Below are positions 1 to 11,752 of a stretch of 64,000 bases of DNA, in pieces. Below the pieces are notes generated by a model that saw only the letters and a program-made list of their open reading frames with translations, was not told the origin of the DNA and ran no database searches. Every line of letters starts with the position of its first letter. Positions within the stretch are counted from its first letter, which is position 1. The position numbers were made by a program, and so were the translations under genes. The stretch is taken from NCBI GenBank assembly GCA_016721425.1, contig JADKID010000008.1:1-64000 (forward strand), read 5' to 3'. Origin of the DNA: Bryobacterales bacterium (lineage in GTDB: Bacteria; Acidobacteriota; Terriglobia; Bryobacterales; Bryobacteraceae).

Positions 1-485
1 GTAGATCTCAACGGCGTGGACGAAGAAATGGACGTACTTAGCCAAATCGGACGCGATTCGCCCCAACACTGAGGAGGCGGCAGGACGCCTCTTGGCTATT
101 CGCCTGTGTCTCGCCGGCAGTACTTCACTTCACCGGCGCCTCAGGTCCGACTCCGTCACTTTGCCGAGGAGTCGCAGGTAGCGCTCATCGCTGTCCATGA
201 GGATGTCTGGCTGGAGCGGCTCGCACATCGGGACGACAGGCGCCACGGCACTTCCGGCTCGTGGAGAGCAGATGGGTCAAATCGATTGATCTGGCCGAAA
301 TGCTTGATGGATTAGATCGGATCGCGGGCCGCGCACAGGGTAATGGCTCATCAGAAACCATAAATGCTAGGTTGCCCGGCGGGATCAAACGGGTGAGGCA
401 CCGCTCGCAGATGACCTTAATGGTTTGCTGGGAGAGCCGGGCTCTTGTGCTTGGTGTATATGCCTCAGAGAGGATCTTTGATTCG
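1..485 (+). other. No confident gene; possible 3' remnant of a nuclease-subunit gene
   Basis: No reading frame here is convincing. A frame open from the left edge to a TGA at 70-72 could be the last 23 codons of a gene outside the window. Around 160-220 a short stretch reads VHEDVWLERL, and around 270-310 another frame reads SIDLAEMLDGLD. Both vaguely resemble the C-terminal end of a YhaO/SbcD-like metallophosphoesterase, the usual upstream partner of the YhaN-like ATPase that follows. The pieces lie in different frames, so if this is right the partner is decayed as well. This is inference only. Confidence 0.2.
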
Positions 486-3400
486 ATGCGCCTCCTGACC
501 TAGATCTCGAACGATATGGGCCGTTCAATGGGCGAAGCCTGACATTTCGATCGGACGCCAGACTGCACATTGTCTTTGGTTCGAACGAGGCGGGTAAGAG
601 CAGTTCTCTCGCGGCCATCACTGATTTGTTCTTCGGGATAGAGAGACAGACCACTTACGATTTTCTTTTTGAAGGTAAGGAGCTTCCAGTTGGTGCCACG
701 ATCAAGTCTCGGGATGGACGCACGCTCACCTTCCGGCGACGCAGGGGAACAAGAACACTACTCGACGCCAACGATCTCCCGCTCGGCGACGATGCACTCC
801 CTGCCCTTCCTCGGGAGCCTCTCCGCGAGGGTCTTCTGTCACGCATTCGGCCTAAATTCCGCGGGACTCAGGCATGGCGCCGAAGAGATGCTGAAGACCG
901 AAGGCGATGTCGGTGCAAGCCTCTTCGCAGCCGCGTCTGGCCTGCGCGGACTAACTGAGCTACGTCGGAACCTGGATGGAGAAGCGGACGCCATTTTCTC
1001 GGCTCCGGGCGTCGAAGGATCGGCGGTTCTACCAGGCGTTAGATCGTTACGAAGCGGCGCGAAGGGCAATCCGCGACCTGGAGTTAAGGGCGGGTGACTA
1101 GAAAGCGCTTAGGGAAAGCATCGATGAGCGAACTGGTCGCCTCGGCGACATCAAGAGGCTGCGGAGTGCTGGCGCGACTGAGCATGCCCGGCTTTCGAGG
1201 CTGAAACGCGTCGCGCCACTGCTGAATCTCATCGACGCGGACCTTGCGCGGCTCGCCCAATTCGATTCGCTACCAATGATGCCGGCGGGCTTTGCTGAAC
1301 GACTAAGCTTGGGCTTGGCGGCTGTGGGTGAGGCCGAGAGACCTTCAAGCGGGCTGGGGCGGACGAGGCGAGCCCACGATGAGCTTGCAGACATCGTCGT
1401 CAATGGGGCGCTCATCAGGCACGCTGGTGATGTCCTGGGTCTCTTTAGCGACGTTGGCGCATATTCAAATGACCGGCGCGATCTGCCTCGTGTTCAGGCA
1501 GAAGCCGACGACTATGGCGGCCGCTTGGCCGAGTTGGCCGTTAGACTCGGTCTCGACGATGCGGCCGAGGTAGAGGCGGCCCAACCAACCGATGCGGCAC
1601 AGGCACTGGTGCGAGGTCTCATCAGTGAGGGTCGGAGCCTCGCTGCTGATCTAGATCGACATACTAATGCCCTCACCAAGGAGCGAGCATCACTCGCCCA
1701 AATCGAGCGACAGCGCTCCGAGCGGAGTGGCATCAGTGATCCACATCCCCTGCGGGAGAAGCTCGAAGCATTGGCGCCTGTCTTAAAGCAACTCGACAAG
1801 CGAATTGAAACCCAAAGTGCGGTTCAATCGGAGGCTCGCAAACTGAAGGAAGCCGCGGCTCGGCTCGATCCAGCGATCCTCGACATCAATGCACTCGCCT
1901 TGGTGTCCCTTCCGGGTGCCGAGACGATTACCCGCTTTCGGAAAGAGTTCGACGTGGTGGCAGAGGAAATCGGGCGCGCAGAGGACCGCGTCAACAACTC
2001 GAACGAGGCATTAGTGGCAATCGAGGCTCGGCTGCGAGACCTCGCCTGCGGTCGCCCCATACCAACGGCGGAGACTATAGCTGCGAAGCGGCAGCAGCGC
2101 GACGAGGATTGGCGACGCCTACGCGAGACGCTATTTGGAGGCAAAGATGCGCTCACCGGAGAACCGCTAGTCGATGTCATCTCCGCCTTTGAGCGCAAAA
2201 GCTCGGAGGCCGATCGCCTGTCCGACGATGCCGCAAGTGATGCTGAGCGGGTCGCATCTCATGCCGCCGAGACCGGGCGACTTGCAGACGAACATCGAAG
2301 GAGCGGGACGGCGAAGGAACATCTTCTGGCTCTCGCGGCCCGCGAGCAAGAACTGACAATTGCGTGGGGGACAGTATGGGCGCCGGCTCAGCTGACTCCG
2401 CTCCCGCCGGCCGAGATGGCCGCTTGGGTCGTGGCCGCCAACGCCCTACTGGAGCGACGCGAGAGGATGGCGCTTCTGTGCGACCAATTGGCTGAGATTG
2501 ACGCGGCCGTCCAGGGCATTGAACCAGCACTTGCGGCGCTGGCCGACGAAGCCGGCCTTCCCAGTAGAAGGACTTGAAGCAGGCCACTTGCCATGCGCAT
2601 TGAGGCTCGACTTCGGTCAATCAGTGGAGCTGGGGCCAAGCACGCGATCTCGACACAAGCATCCGCAATACGCAAGTCCGCATCGAAGAACTTGCGACTG
2701 CCCAGGCGGAGGCGGTGCTTCCGGCACAAGGAGTGGTCGGGACGCTGGCGCCTCGCGATGCAGCCCATTGGCCAAGCTGAGGAAACGGTCCCGACGAAGC
2801 GGAGTCCGTGCTGGGACCTGGAAAGACGTACCCGGGACGATACGAGAGCGTGCCAACCGAGCCCGTCGCGTTGCGGGAATGCAGAGAAACATTGCGGACT
2901 TCGAGTCCCGCGCAAGGAAACTCGTTGAGGGCGTGTCTCCAGATCTCGGCACCGTGCCTCCGGACGTGGCTGCAAAGATGCTCAATGACCGTCTTTCCGA
3001 CGCCAAAGATGCAGAGACACGGAGCGCCGTCGCCGCCAGGCGTCTCGGCGAGGCCGTGCGGAACCGAGCGATGGCCGATACAGCGCTAGGCGAGGCGCTG
3101 GGCGTGCTTGCCACCCTTGTGGCGGAACTTCCACCAGGCCTCAAACCCGCCGATTTCCTTGCTCATGTCCACGAGCGAGACAGGCTACTCCTCTCGCTCA
3201 CTGAGCGGCGGATGCAGTTGATCGCGCAGTCTGATGGGCACAGTGAGGAGAGCTTGCGTTCCGATCTTGCCACCTTCGACGCCGACAGGGCTGAAGCGGC
3301 GCTGAAAAGCCTGACCGAGGAGGACGAGAAGCTCGATCAAGAGGCTCGCGAAGTCTTCGCCGAACATGACCGAGCAGTGCGTGATCGCGCAGCATGGGAG

Positions 3401-3948
3401 CAAGGTATCGGTGCAGAAGTGGCGGTTCAACAGCGCCGAAATGCCGAAGCAGAACTCGCGGCCGCTTCTCGAGAGTGGGCAGTCCTCAAACTCGGCGCCC
3501 TACTAATGGAAACGTCGTCGAACGCCACCGAGTTAGTCAGCAAGATCCGGTGGTATCCCGAGCAGCTACCCTTTTCGAAACTCTGACGGGCGGCGCATTT
3601 GTCGGCCTCGCCCAGGACTTTGACGATGAGGACGTGCCTCGTCTCGTAGGCCAACGCAAGTCGGGTGGGCTGGTGTCAATCGCAGGAATGAGTGCCGGCA
3701 CGCGCGATCAGCTCTACTTGGCACTTCGTCTTGCCTATCTTGAGAGTTACGCAAGCCGTGTTGAGCCTGCCCCATTTATTGGTGATGATGTCTTCACAAC
3801 CTTCGACGACGCTCGCACGGCTCACGCCCTCAAGACTTTGGCGACTACCGGCGAGCGGGTTCAGCCGATCCTCTTCACCCATCACATGAGAGTGGTTGAG
3901 ACTGCTCGGGCCCAGATCGGGGCCAGTGTCAGCGTCATTGAGCTTTGA
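486..3948 (+). pseudogene. YhaN-like coiled-coil AAA ATPase (frameshifted)
   Basis: Joined across frames, the conceptual protein is about 1150 residues, normal for YhaN-like SMC/Rad50-type ATPases thought to act in DNA repair or defence with a metallophosphoesterase partner. The N-terminus after ATG 486 reads MRLLT, shifts, then gives DLERYGPF and the Walker A motif FGSNEAGKSSS near 575-605. A long Arg/Glu/Ala-rich coiled-coil region fills the middle. Near the 3' end come the signature MSAGTRDQLYLALRLA (about 3688-3735), the Walker B region PFIGDDVFTTFDD and FTHH. Frames break near 500, 850, 1010, 2575 and 3580, and a TAG at 1099-1101 is a true in-frame stop where relatives tend to have Trp. 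The ends are well conserved, so inactivation looks recent. Family assignment is firm; the exact number of lesions is approximate. Confidence 0.8.
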
Positions 3949-4277
3949 TGGTGATTCATCGCCGTCTTTCCAGCAGGAACGCAGATCCGAGATTCTGACG
4001 AAGGATGGTCCGGGAGCATCAAAGCCATTCGAGCAGCGTGCGGAATCCATCTCTCTCGCAGAGCCTTTCCAGACTATCCAGGCTCAGCGACTGCAGGAAT
4101 GTAAAAATCTGCCGAGAAGAGTAGTGTGCTAGCCGTTCAGACGTACTCGGAGATCACGGCACTAGTCATTTGGATCTGCCTGGGCCTATGTACCAGGACT
4201 GTGAAGGAGCCGCTCGACCGCCAGTGTTACAGACGCTAGGTAATGCAACTTCTCACGGTGGTATTGGTTTTGTTTCG
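3949..4277 (+). other. Intergenic stretch, nothing recognised
   Basis: About 330 bases lie between the YhaN-like pseudogene and the McrB pseudogene. Short open frames exist on both strands, but none shows a motif, a good start context or continuity with its neighbours. It probably contains the former promoter of the mcrBC pair. Confidence 0.5.
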
Positions 4278-6069
4278 ATGGAGAAACGATGGCGCGGTAT
4301 TCTGGCCACGACGCGACCTGTATATGAGGTGGCGCAGTCGTTCTGCAGAGATTGCCTCCCTGCCAGGATGGCTCCCTCTTGGTCGACGACGCCGCTCTCT
4401 GGCGCCCCGAATTGTTGGAGCGCATCCATAAGGCATTCGTGGCCACGCCCGATGAGGGTGAGCGATCATTCATCGACAAATTCAGGGATCAGATCCAGCC
4501 AGCCGGCCAAGATGTAATTCGCCTAGCGGCAGAACTGCTCTGCATCTACTTCTTGTTCCCATCAAACGTTGGAGGTCCCCGCAAACGGCAAGTCGTCAAC
4601 GAAGTACTCAATTGGGCCAATGCCCTACTACCGGAGACACCCCGTGTCGAAGGCGTTCGAGCATGGAATAGGTAGCGGCGGACAAGGATACAATACGCGA
4701 CGCCCGTTTGAGATCGCGTTGCTAATTGAATTTGCGATTGCCTGGAAGAGGCTTCCGCAAAAAGAACGCCAAGAGACTCTTGCCGATCCATGGCGCTTTC
4801 AGGGATTCGTCGACAGTACCGAGGATGGCGAGTCAAGACAGCTCCGTCATATGCTCTTGCATTTGGTCTTCCCTGATCACTTCGAGCGTATAGCAAGTGG
4901 AAGTCGCAGGCGCCAGTATCCTCGACGCTTTTCAGGTCTGGTCACCGATAACGGTATGGACGACGAGCAGGAACTCCTGGCGGTCAGACTCGCGTTGGAG
5001 GCGTTGCTGCCGGACCCGTCCCAGGCTGGACTTCTGCTGGGAACCGTTGGAGGCCGCGTGGTACGACAACAGCGAGGAGATTCAGCCGAGGGTGCTCCAC
5101 TGGAGGTAATCAAACATAAAGCAGATTGTCCTGTGGGCCACCGGGTACAGGCAAGACATTTCGCGCAAAACGCCTGGCTGAGCGCATTGTCCGCTCCGTG
5201 GCACTGGCCAAGATGGGTCCCGCTAAGTACTTCCAGTCGCACGAGAAGATCAATGCAGCCGTCCAGTCAAACATCAAGCGGCTACAGCTCCACCCGGCCT
5301 ACAGCTATGAGGACTTCGTGCGAGGCTTGCACATCTCGCCTGCCGGCGGCACCAAGTATCGCGCGGGTTACCTGCTTCGCCTGATCGATGACATCGAAGA
5401 AACTCTGAGAGCGCAGGCTGCCTTATGTCCTGATCCTCGATGAGATGAACCGAACCGACTTGCCGGATGTTCGGGGGTTCTCTTGCTAGAGGATCGAAAC
5501 CAGTCGGTTGATCTGCCAGCACGTGATGAGAATGGACGCTCTGACTCTGAGGATTCCGATGACCTCTTTGTCATTGGGCACGATGAACCCTAATGACCAA
5601 TCTATCGGAGCAAATCGATTTCGCCTTGCGTCGACGGTTCCTCTGGATACGTTGCCGCTTTGATGCTGATGCGCTAGTGGCCATTGCTGAGGCCAAATGG
5701 AAGGCACTGGGCTCGGGCCTTGACTGGGATCGTATTGAACCTGATTTTCGGCGCCTCGCCAGTGCGGCGGAAGCGTTGAACCGCGAGATCGCCGCCAGCC
5801 CCTTGCTCGGATCGCAGTATGAGATCGGGCACACCTACCTGCTTGACTCGGTCGTCTTTCTGCGGGACTTCCTTGGTCGCCAAGCAAGACGCAGACAGGT
5901 CTACTTGTGGAGCAAGAAGGGGGAGGCTCTTGCACCAGTAACTCAGGTCTGGGAACTATCACTGAAGCCTCTATTGGAGCAATATCTTGCAGGGCTCGAG
6001 GCAGCCGCTAGCGCCCCCGAGCTAGACAGGCTTGCCAAGGTCCTATTGAAGCCTGGGAAAGCTGTGTGA
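4278..6069 (+). pseudogene. mcrB: McrB-like restriction AAA+ NTPase (frameshifted)
   Basis: McrB is the GTP-driven motor of the McrBC modification-dependent restriction enzyme. ATG 4278 opens MEKRWRG; after a shift near 4355 the N-terminal domain continues (DGSLLVDDAALWRPELLERI, then LLFPSN). The AAA+ core shows GPPGTGKT (about 5133-5156), HPAYSYEDFVRGL, the Walker B element YVLILDEMNRTDL near 5423-5461, GTMNPNDQS near 5578-5604 and the arginine-finger region FALRRRF. These pieces are in different frames with breaks near 4355, 4640, 4890, 4950, 5050, 5110, 5415, 5485 and 5578, so no functional product is expected. The 3' end overlaps the mcrC start as GTGA, the translational coupling normal for mcrBC. 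Family identity is secure; each break position is approximate. Confidence 0.85.
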
Positions 6070-7258
6070 AGCTCGCCGGAACTGACTGTCGTCCATTAGA
6101 CCCGCAACCAAGTGCGGAAGAGGCCACGTGGTTGCGCCGCTTGGCCGCAGAAGTTCGCGCCCCTGATCTTGTCGTCCCCGTTTTCGGCGAACGCGACGAC
6201 CATGAGCCAATTGTGTACTGCTCTCCGGATGGTATTTGGTGGGCGGGCAGATACGTGGGCTCCCTCTCATTCGAAGGACGAACTCTGACCATCGGGCCGC
6301 GATTCGGCCTGGCAACCCTGAGGGACTGGCTGTTTGAAGCAACGTCTGTAGTCTTGACGGAATCTCCCGGACGCCTTCGTACGGACGAGTCATTCATAGC
6401 CCAGTTGCTGGCTTTCTGTTCGTTCTGAAGCGGTCATTGGATCATGCGGCGACAGAAGCCATCGTTGCCGCACGGGTTCTACGACGTTGGTTGCCCGACG
6501 AAATGGATGCCTCCACGCGCGAAGGATCTAATTCCCCATCTCCTTGCCGCAGCAGGGCCCCGACCTCGGGTTCCGTCCAACCCGAACTTGAACGAGTCCG
6601 ATATACGCCGATCACAGCAGGGTTCGCACCGATATTGAGCTGTCCCGTCAGGATCGCTAATCGCCGAGATTCAACGGCTGATGTCGACGCCAAGGGCAAG
6701 TCCAAGGTGTTTTGCTTGACGTGGCTGAGCTTTGGGAGATGTACGTCCTCCGTGTGCTCCGAAGAGCTGCGACTCATCTATCCGTAAAAGCACGGCTCCG
6801 AAAGAGATTTTCATTTAACAAACTCCCTTTACAGCGACGTCAATGGTAGGGGCCTTGGCACGCTGATTCCCGACGCCATTCTGTACAGCCATGGCCATGT
6901 CAGAGGAGTTGTTGACGCTAAATATAAATCCATTCATCCGAGTTCAACTGCTCCACAAGGGCCGCAGCGCGAAGACCTGTACCAGATGGCGGCCTACCCT
7001 GGGCGATTCGCTCAACTGAATGACCGATCGACCTGGGGGCTACTTGCCTACCCGTCTGATCCTACCGGCCGGAAAGCTGCGCCAGCAGAGGTATACAGCC
7101 CTTGGAGCCTCAATGACGGCCAAAAAGTCCTCTTTGCCCACAATTCCTCACCGGGCGGAGACGGCGTGTGCGAAGCTCAGGTGCTGCTTACGGACGGACG
7201 ACATCGCTTTTCCGATAGATCTCGCAGCCCGTTTTGTGAACAGGCCGACCACTACTGA
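6066..7258 (+). pseudogene. mcrC: McrC-like PD-(D/E)XK nuclease subunit (frameshifted)
   Basis: McrC is the nuclease partner of McrB. The GTG at 6066 overlaps the mcrB stop codon. The N-terminal region (KLAGTDCRPLDPQ, then IGPRFGLATLRDWLFEA) is open to a stop at 6428. Between about 6430 and 6820 similarity jumps among frames (LFPHLAA-like and VAELWEMYVLRVL pieces). The nuclease core is then open from about 6817: IPDAIL, GVVDAKYK near 6907-6930, and DLYQMAAY near 6976-6999, which fit the McrC PD-(D/E)XK pattern of an Asp, then D-x-K, then QMxAY. The catalytic residues survive although the frame does not. The last part after about 7130 again drifts in frame (AFPIDLAARF). Decay of both subunits indicates loss of the whole restriction system. 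Confidence 0.8.
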
Positions 7259-8386
7259 GGTGCTGCCCGCAACGCCAGAATCACGGACAGGTTCCGCGAC
7301 ACTATCAATTCCGTCACCACCGGCCCATTACACGATGTCTCGAAAGATCGGTCTTGCAGTCATAGTCGGCTCCACTGCCGGAAGATCGCCTGATCGGTTT
7401 GACCAACTGCGTGAGCAGTTGCTGTGGTAGGCAAGCATGGAACTTCACGCGGTAGGCTTCGTCGGGTCTCGCAGTCTCCAACCCGGCTGACGGTACGTCG
7501 AGTTGCTCCAGAGAAATTCGAGGGAGGATCGCCTGGTTAACAGTGATCTACAGGTTGTCCGGCCTACGCCCAAAGGTCCAGAATGCAGCGGCACAATGGA
7601 AATTCGTCTTCAGGCCAGCGAACGTCCATCAGATTGTGCGGTTTCGCTCGCCGTGGGCCTCGGCCACGAGAGCATCAGGCGTCACACAGTTTGCTTCTTC
7701 GATTCTCTGATTCATTTCGAGCGATGCCCTCCTCGACCATACTCTGGACGGGCTCCCTCGAGCATGATTCTCCGAATAGCCTGCCACATCTCGAAGCAAT
7801 CAGGGGCAAGAGTTCGCCGAGCCGTCTTGACCGACGGAAGTGCTCGGAAGGGCGACTTAGGCGATCTTCGCACAGATTCCAACAGGAGTCACCTCCACGC
7901 TCGGTCGTCAGCGACAGAATCGCACGTTCCCCGTCGGACCTCCGAAACGACTGGGATGCACGGCGCCTGGGTCCCTTCATCGGGTGAAGGCGGTAAACAC
8001 GGGGGTACCGAGATCATCTTTGCGATCCGATCGATCCTGGTTGACAGAGCAAGGAGAACCCAGCAAGTAGTGCATGGACCGCAACAAAACGATGGCCCGA
8101 GGAAGCTTCGGTAACCTCGGATCTTTGCAGTGCTCAAAGGTAAATCGTAATCCTACTGACTGGTTCTGTCGATAGCAGGAGGTGTGGCCGCCAGATGAAC
8201 AGGTAGGAAGCTCAAAGCTCTAAACTCGGCGGCCGATGAGGCCGGAAGATCTTCCGAAGGAAGCTCCATTGCAGAGCATACAAGGGCACCGACCCCAACT
8301 TTGTGGCGATAGAGGCGTTGGGTGTGGAGGCAATTTCCAGAGGGCTGCGGTCCGGGCGAGCCGTCGAATTTCAGGGGGGGATCTAG
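7259..8386 (+). other. About 1.1 kb without a recognisable gene
   Basis: Several open frames of 60-200 codons occur on both strands, but their composition is Arg/Ser-rich as expected of chance frames in GC-rich DNA, and none carries a motif. The stretch may include the lost 3' tail of mcrC and the upstream region of the next operon. A run of Gs at 8373-8380 precedes ATG 8387 and could serve as its ribosome binding site. Confidence 0.5.
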
Positions 8387-9793
8387 ATGTCCAGGTCGGG
8401 AGAGCATATTCTCGCACCTCGAGTTCTGTTCACGGCACCGTGGGAGCCAGTCGTGGTGCGCAGAGGCGACGCGCTGGATTGCGGGCGCTCGCGGACCAGT
8501 TCGCGGACGCGGTTGCACCAGACTTGAGCAACCGAATCTACGATGGGCGCTGGGTGGCAATCCTCGCCTGGTGCCTGACTCGATCGCACGAGGTGTTCCA
8601 TGCGAGCGGTGGTCGGTCGGTGGCACCACGTGCCCGTACAGCGCGCGTTACGTTGGCTGCGTCCGCTGGAACCGTGTGGGTTGCCGGACAATTGCCCTGA
8701 CCGAAGACTGGCAGGATCGCCACCTCGCGGGACAACGCAGGTTCGACCCTGGCTCAAAGCAGACAGGCTAAGGCGACGATCCGTTTCGGGATGTCCGAAG
8801 ACCAGTTCCGCGCTTATCGGCAGACGGGCATGTACGGCGGGTACCGGCTCGCGTTCCGGAAGTGGCCAGGCATGACCTTACGGGGCGACGGGTGGACGCC
8901 GGGGTTGGCAACAAATCAGCTAGCGAAGTGGCTTGATGACAAGATGGGCGCCGCGGGAGTTCCATGGCCAATTCACGCTGGTGATGGGGATGAGAACGGC
9001 TTGTCGACGCGAAGCGCGAAGCTCTCCCGCGGGAAGGAATGCGAATGGTGGCTTCGAAAATGGGGGGGCTTCTCAAGACAGAGCGACGACACATGCGAGG
9101 ACATTCTTCCCAGCAGGAAACGCGATTTCGGCGTTCTGCCGGAAGCCGGTCTTCTTAAGCCCCGCATCTTCGGGAGTGACCCGAACGGAAGAAGGCGATT
9201 TGAAGTGGCACAAGCGGTCGTGAACGGGAGGGCGACGGAACATATCGAGATCTGCGAACACCTGGCAAGGGTCTTTCGCGACCAGCCGGCGATCACACTC
9301 CTCCCCCGGTTCTCCCGTCTCGCCGATGCGGGGATTATGGTCATGGAGTTGATTGCAGAAGCGCTGCAAAAAGAAAGCAGCGTGCCACTCGAGGACTTGG
9401 CCGCCCTCCCGACGGCAAAGGCTATCTGTGAAGAATTGGTTGCGGCGAGTCGCGAGTGGCTTCGGGAGGCCGAACTGCAGGTTCGCCACATTGAGACGGC
9501 GAATCGCTTTGCGAACTGGATTCCCGGCACAGACCCCTTCGAGTGTCTGCGAGCGGTGATTCAGTACCACGAGGTATATGGTGGCGGATTGCGGTGGTTT
9601 GTCCTCCGCGAAGGCAGAATTGAGCCGCGCACTGTGCCGCGCGGCGGGTCCTCAAGGTATCGCTTCCGATTGTGGGCGTTGTGCCGATTGGCTGCACAGT
9701 GCGGCGCAATCCGGAAAATGCCAAGCCCTGATCGACGACTACGGCGTGGCAAGCGAAGATAGCCAGGAGGTCTCAAATGAGCAGCGACTTTAA
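8387..9793 (+). pseudogene. Unknown protein, first gene of a PLD-nuclease/helicase operon (frameshifted)
   Basis: I do not recognise a named domain. Reading across frames gives a protein of roughly 465 residues beginning MSRSGEHILAPRVLFTAPWE at ATG 8387. It continues with a soluble, Trp/Arg-rich segment (LADQFADAVAPDLSNRIYDG, then RTIALTEDWQDRHLAGQRR) and then the best-preserved part, open from 8791 (MSEDQFRAYRQTGMYGGYRL), ending in an Ala/Leu-rich helical C-terminal half. Shifts occur near 8480, 8640, 8715, 8785 and 9722, after which an acidic tail (YGVASEDSQE) leads to the stop at 9791-9793. That stop lies inside the start of the PLD-nuclease gene, so the two were translationally coupled. 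Context suggests a defence or DNA-processing role, perhaps target recognition, but the sequence does not show it. Confidence 0.6.
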
Positions 9794-11752
9794 GTGGGAG
9801 TCGATGCTAACCTCGGATACCGGGAGGGCCGGCAACTAAAGGCAGCTCTTTTCACCACTTACGACCGTGCTGACGAGCGACTTCTTGCCGAGCACTTGCT
9901 GCCGTTGCTCCTGAGGGTCAGAGCTGAGGCAGAGAGCGAGATTGAGCGGCAACACTTCATCGTAGAACTCGACCGGCGACTCAAACAGTTGCATGACAAG
10001 ATCGTTGTGGTATCCTCGACCACGCGAGAAGAGCCGGGGCATGAGGAGGCGGCGGAGGCGGCGCGTGCCTGGATCTGGAGGTCAATTCGCCATCTCAGTG
10101 TCGGTTGCGAGCACAATGCCGTTCAACACGCGAAGCTCTGGCTGCTGCACTGGGGCGCCGGGGCAGGAGAGACGACAGAGCACCTCGAGATCGTTGTCTC
10201 ATCGACCAACCTAACGCGCTCCGCCTTTAGACAGCAGTTGCAGGCAGCGTGGAGAGGGTGCATTCCCCTAAGCCAGAAAGGAACGCAGGCCCGGTTGGCA
10301 GATTGGGGAGTATTGCCGGAATTTCTCCGCAGCCTCGCAACGTCTGCGGGCGACAATTCCTGCCTGAATGGCTTTATCGGACTCCTGAGCCGGGCCAGTG
10401 CTCCAGAAGGAGTCACGTTCGTGGCCAGCGTTCCGGGGAGATTCACCCGGAAAGCGCTTCGCCAGACAGCTTGGGGCGCCGCCGGGCTGGAGAAGATCAC
10501 TCCTTCCGGTCAAGGAAGAGTGAGTGTCTCGGTCCTCTGTCCTTTCGTGGGGTCCTGGAGCGGCGTCGCTCTAAAACGATGGTGCGACTGGGTGGAGAGT
10601 TCACCAGAGCGGGTATCGCTGATCTGGATAGACAAGACACATCCCTGGGCAAGTCCGGGACGTTGGCAGCTCCCAAGTTCGACTTTTAAGGCGTTCACTG
10701 CTGCGCGCGCGAAGCTGCTGCACTTGCGTTGGGAGGGAGACGAGCATGGCAACGGCGACGGCTTCCATGAAGCTCATCGCTCCGCGGACGAGCGCTGGAG
10801 CCATGCGAAGGTGTATTCACTGAGACGTGGGAACTCTCGCCGCCTTCTCGTGACGTCCGCCAACTTCAGTTCAGCGGCTTGGGGTCGTGAAGATGGCGAC
10901 GGGACGCTCACCATCGGGAATTTCGAACTCGGCGTTTGCGTCGAGCAGGCTTCCTGGGGGTTTGACGACCTTGACTTGCTCAAGGACCTGAGTTGCAGCG
11001 ACTGTGGAGGCCCGGAGACGCGTCGAGAGGCGAGCATACTCTGGGCACGTGCGGAATGGGACGGGCGGGTCGTGGACATTGCTTGCAGATGCAAAGCTGG
11101 AGCATTGCTCCGAGCGGAACTGGACCGTGGCGACGGTTGGACGCCGATTCCCAACTGGGCGGCTGACGCCGACACCCGCCACCATAAGACCCGATTTCCG
11201 TGGAAGGATTCCAATCGGCCCCGGTCTGGGTGCGACTGATTTGTGAGCAGGCGAGCTTGAACATACCGGTCTTTGATGTGCGCCCAATGCAGGAGAGAGA
11301 GGACTCGCAGCCGCCTGAGGTCGATCCTGACTTGATTCAAACCATCCGTGACCAACTCCCTGTTCGAACAATACGGCGCTAGAGTAGCCACGCTAGCTGA
11401 AACTCCACCCACCGATGTAGAAGGAGGTCTGGTTGGCATACAACCGGAGGAGGGAGAGGATATTGGCGAGGCAGACCCCGGCCACATCGAAAGCTATGCC
11501 GTCCATGCGTTTGAGCTGGCTCGAGACTATCTGAGTCTAGTCGATAACTGGGTCGAGCAGGTGGGGCGCACGGCGAAGCTCGCGGCTGGAGACATTGAGC
11601 GGCAAGTGCTTCGACGCGATGGGGAACTGCTGATCCAGGCCTTTGGACGGCAGAGTATGAAGGACGCCAAAATAGGGCAAACCAGGGCAATCGGCGCTAG
11701 GATCGCCGCGGAAGAACTCTCACAGCGGCTGCAGCAATTCCCGGAGGCGTGA
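9777..11752 (+). pseudogene. Phospholipase-D-fold nuclease of a helicase-PLD operon (frameshifted)
   Basis: ATG 9777 follows a strong Shine-Dalgarno sequence (AGGAGG at 9764-9769) and reads MSSDFKWESMLTSD, then shifts near 9820 to GREGRQLKAALFTTYD. Two HKD-type half-sites identify the PLD superfamily: HAKLWLLHW (about 10129-10155) followed by VSSTNLTRSAFR, and HAKVYSL (about 10801-10821) followed by TSANFSSAAWG. This is the H-x-K plus S/N-N arrangement of PLD nucleases such as those in DISARM-type systems. The central frame is open for about 1.4 kb to 11239. Similarity then continues in another frame (APVWVRLICEQASLNIPVFD) and, after a third shift near 11360, in a Glu-rich helical tail to the TGA at 11750-11752. 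The full protein would be about 655 residues. Both active-site halves are intact. Confidence 0.7.

Noticed and set aside
7259..8386. Open frames of up to 200 codons as a real gene
   Set aside because: Arg/Ser/His-rich content, no motif, no good start, and overlapping open frames on both strands at similar length suggest chance.
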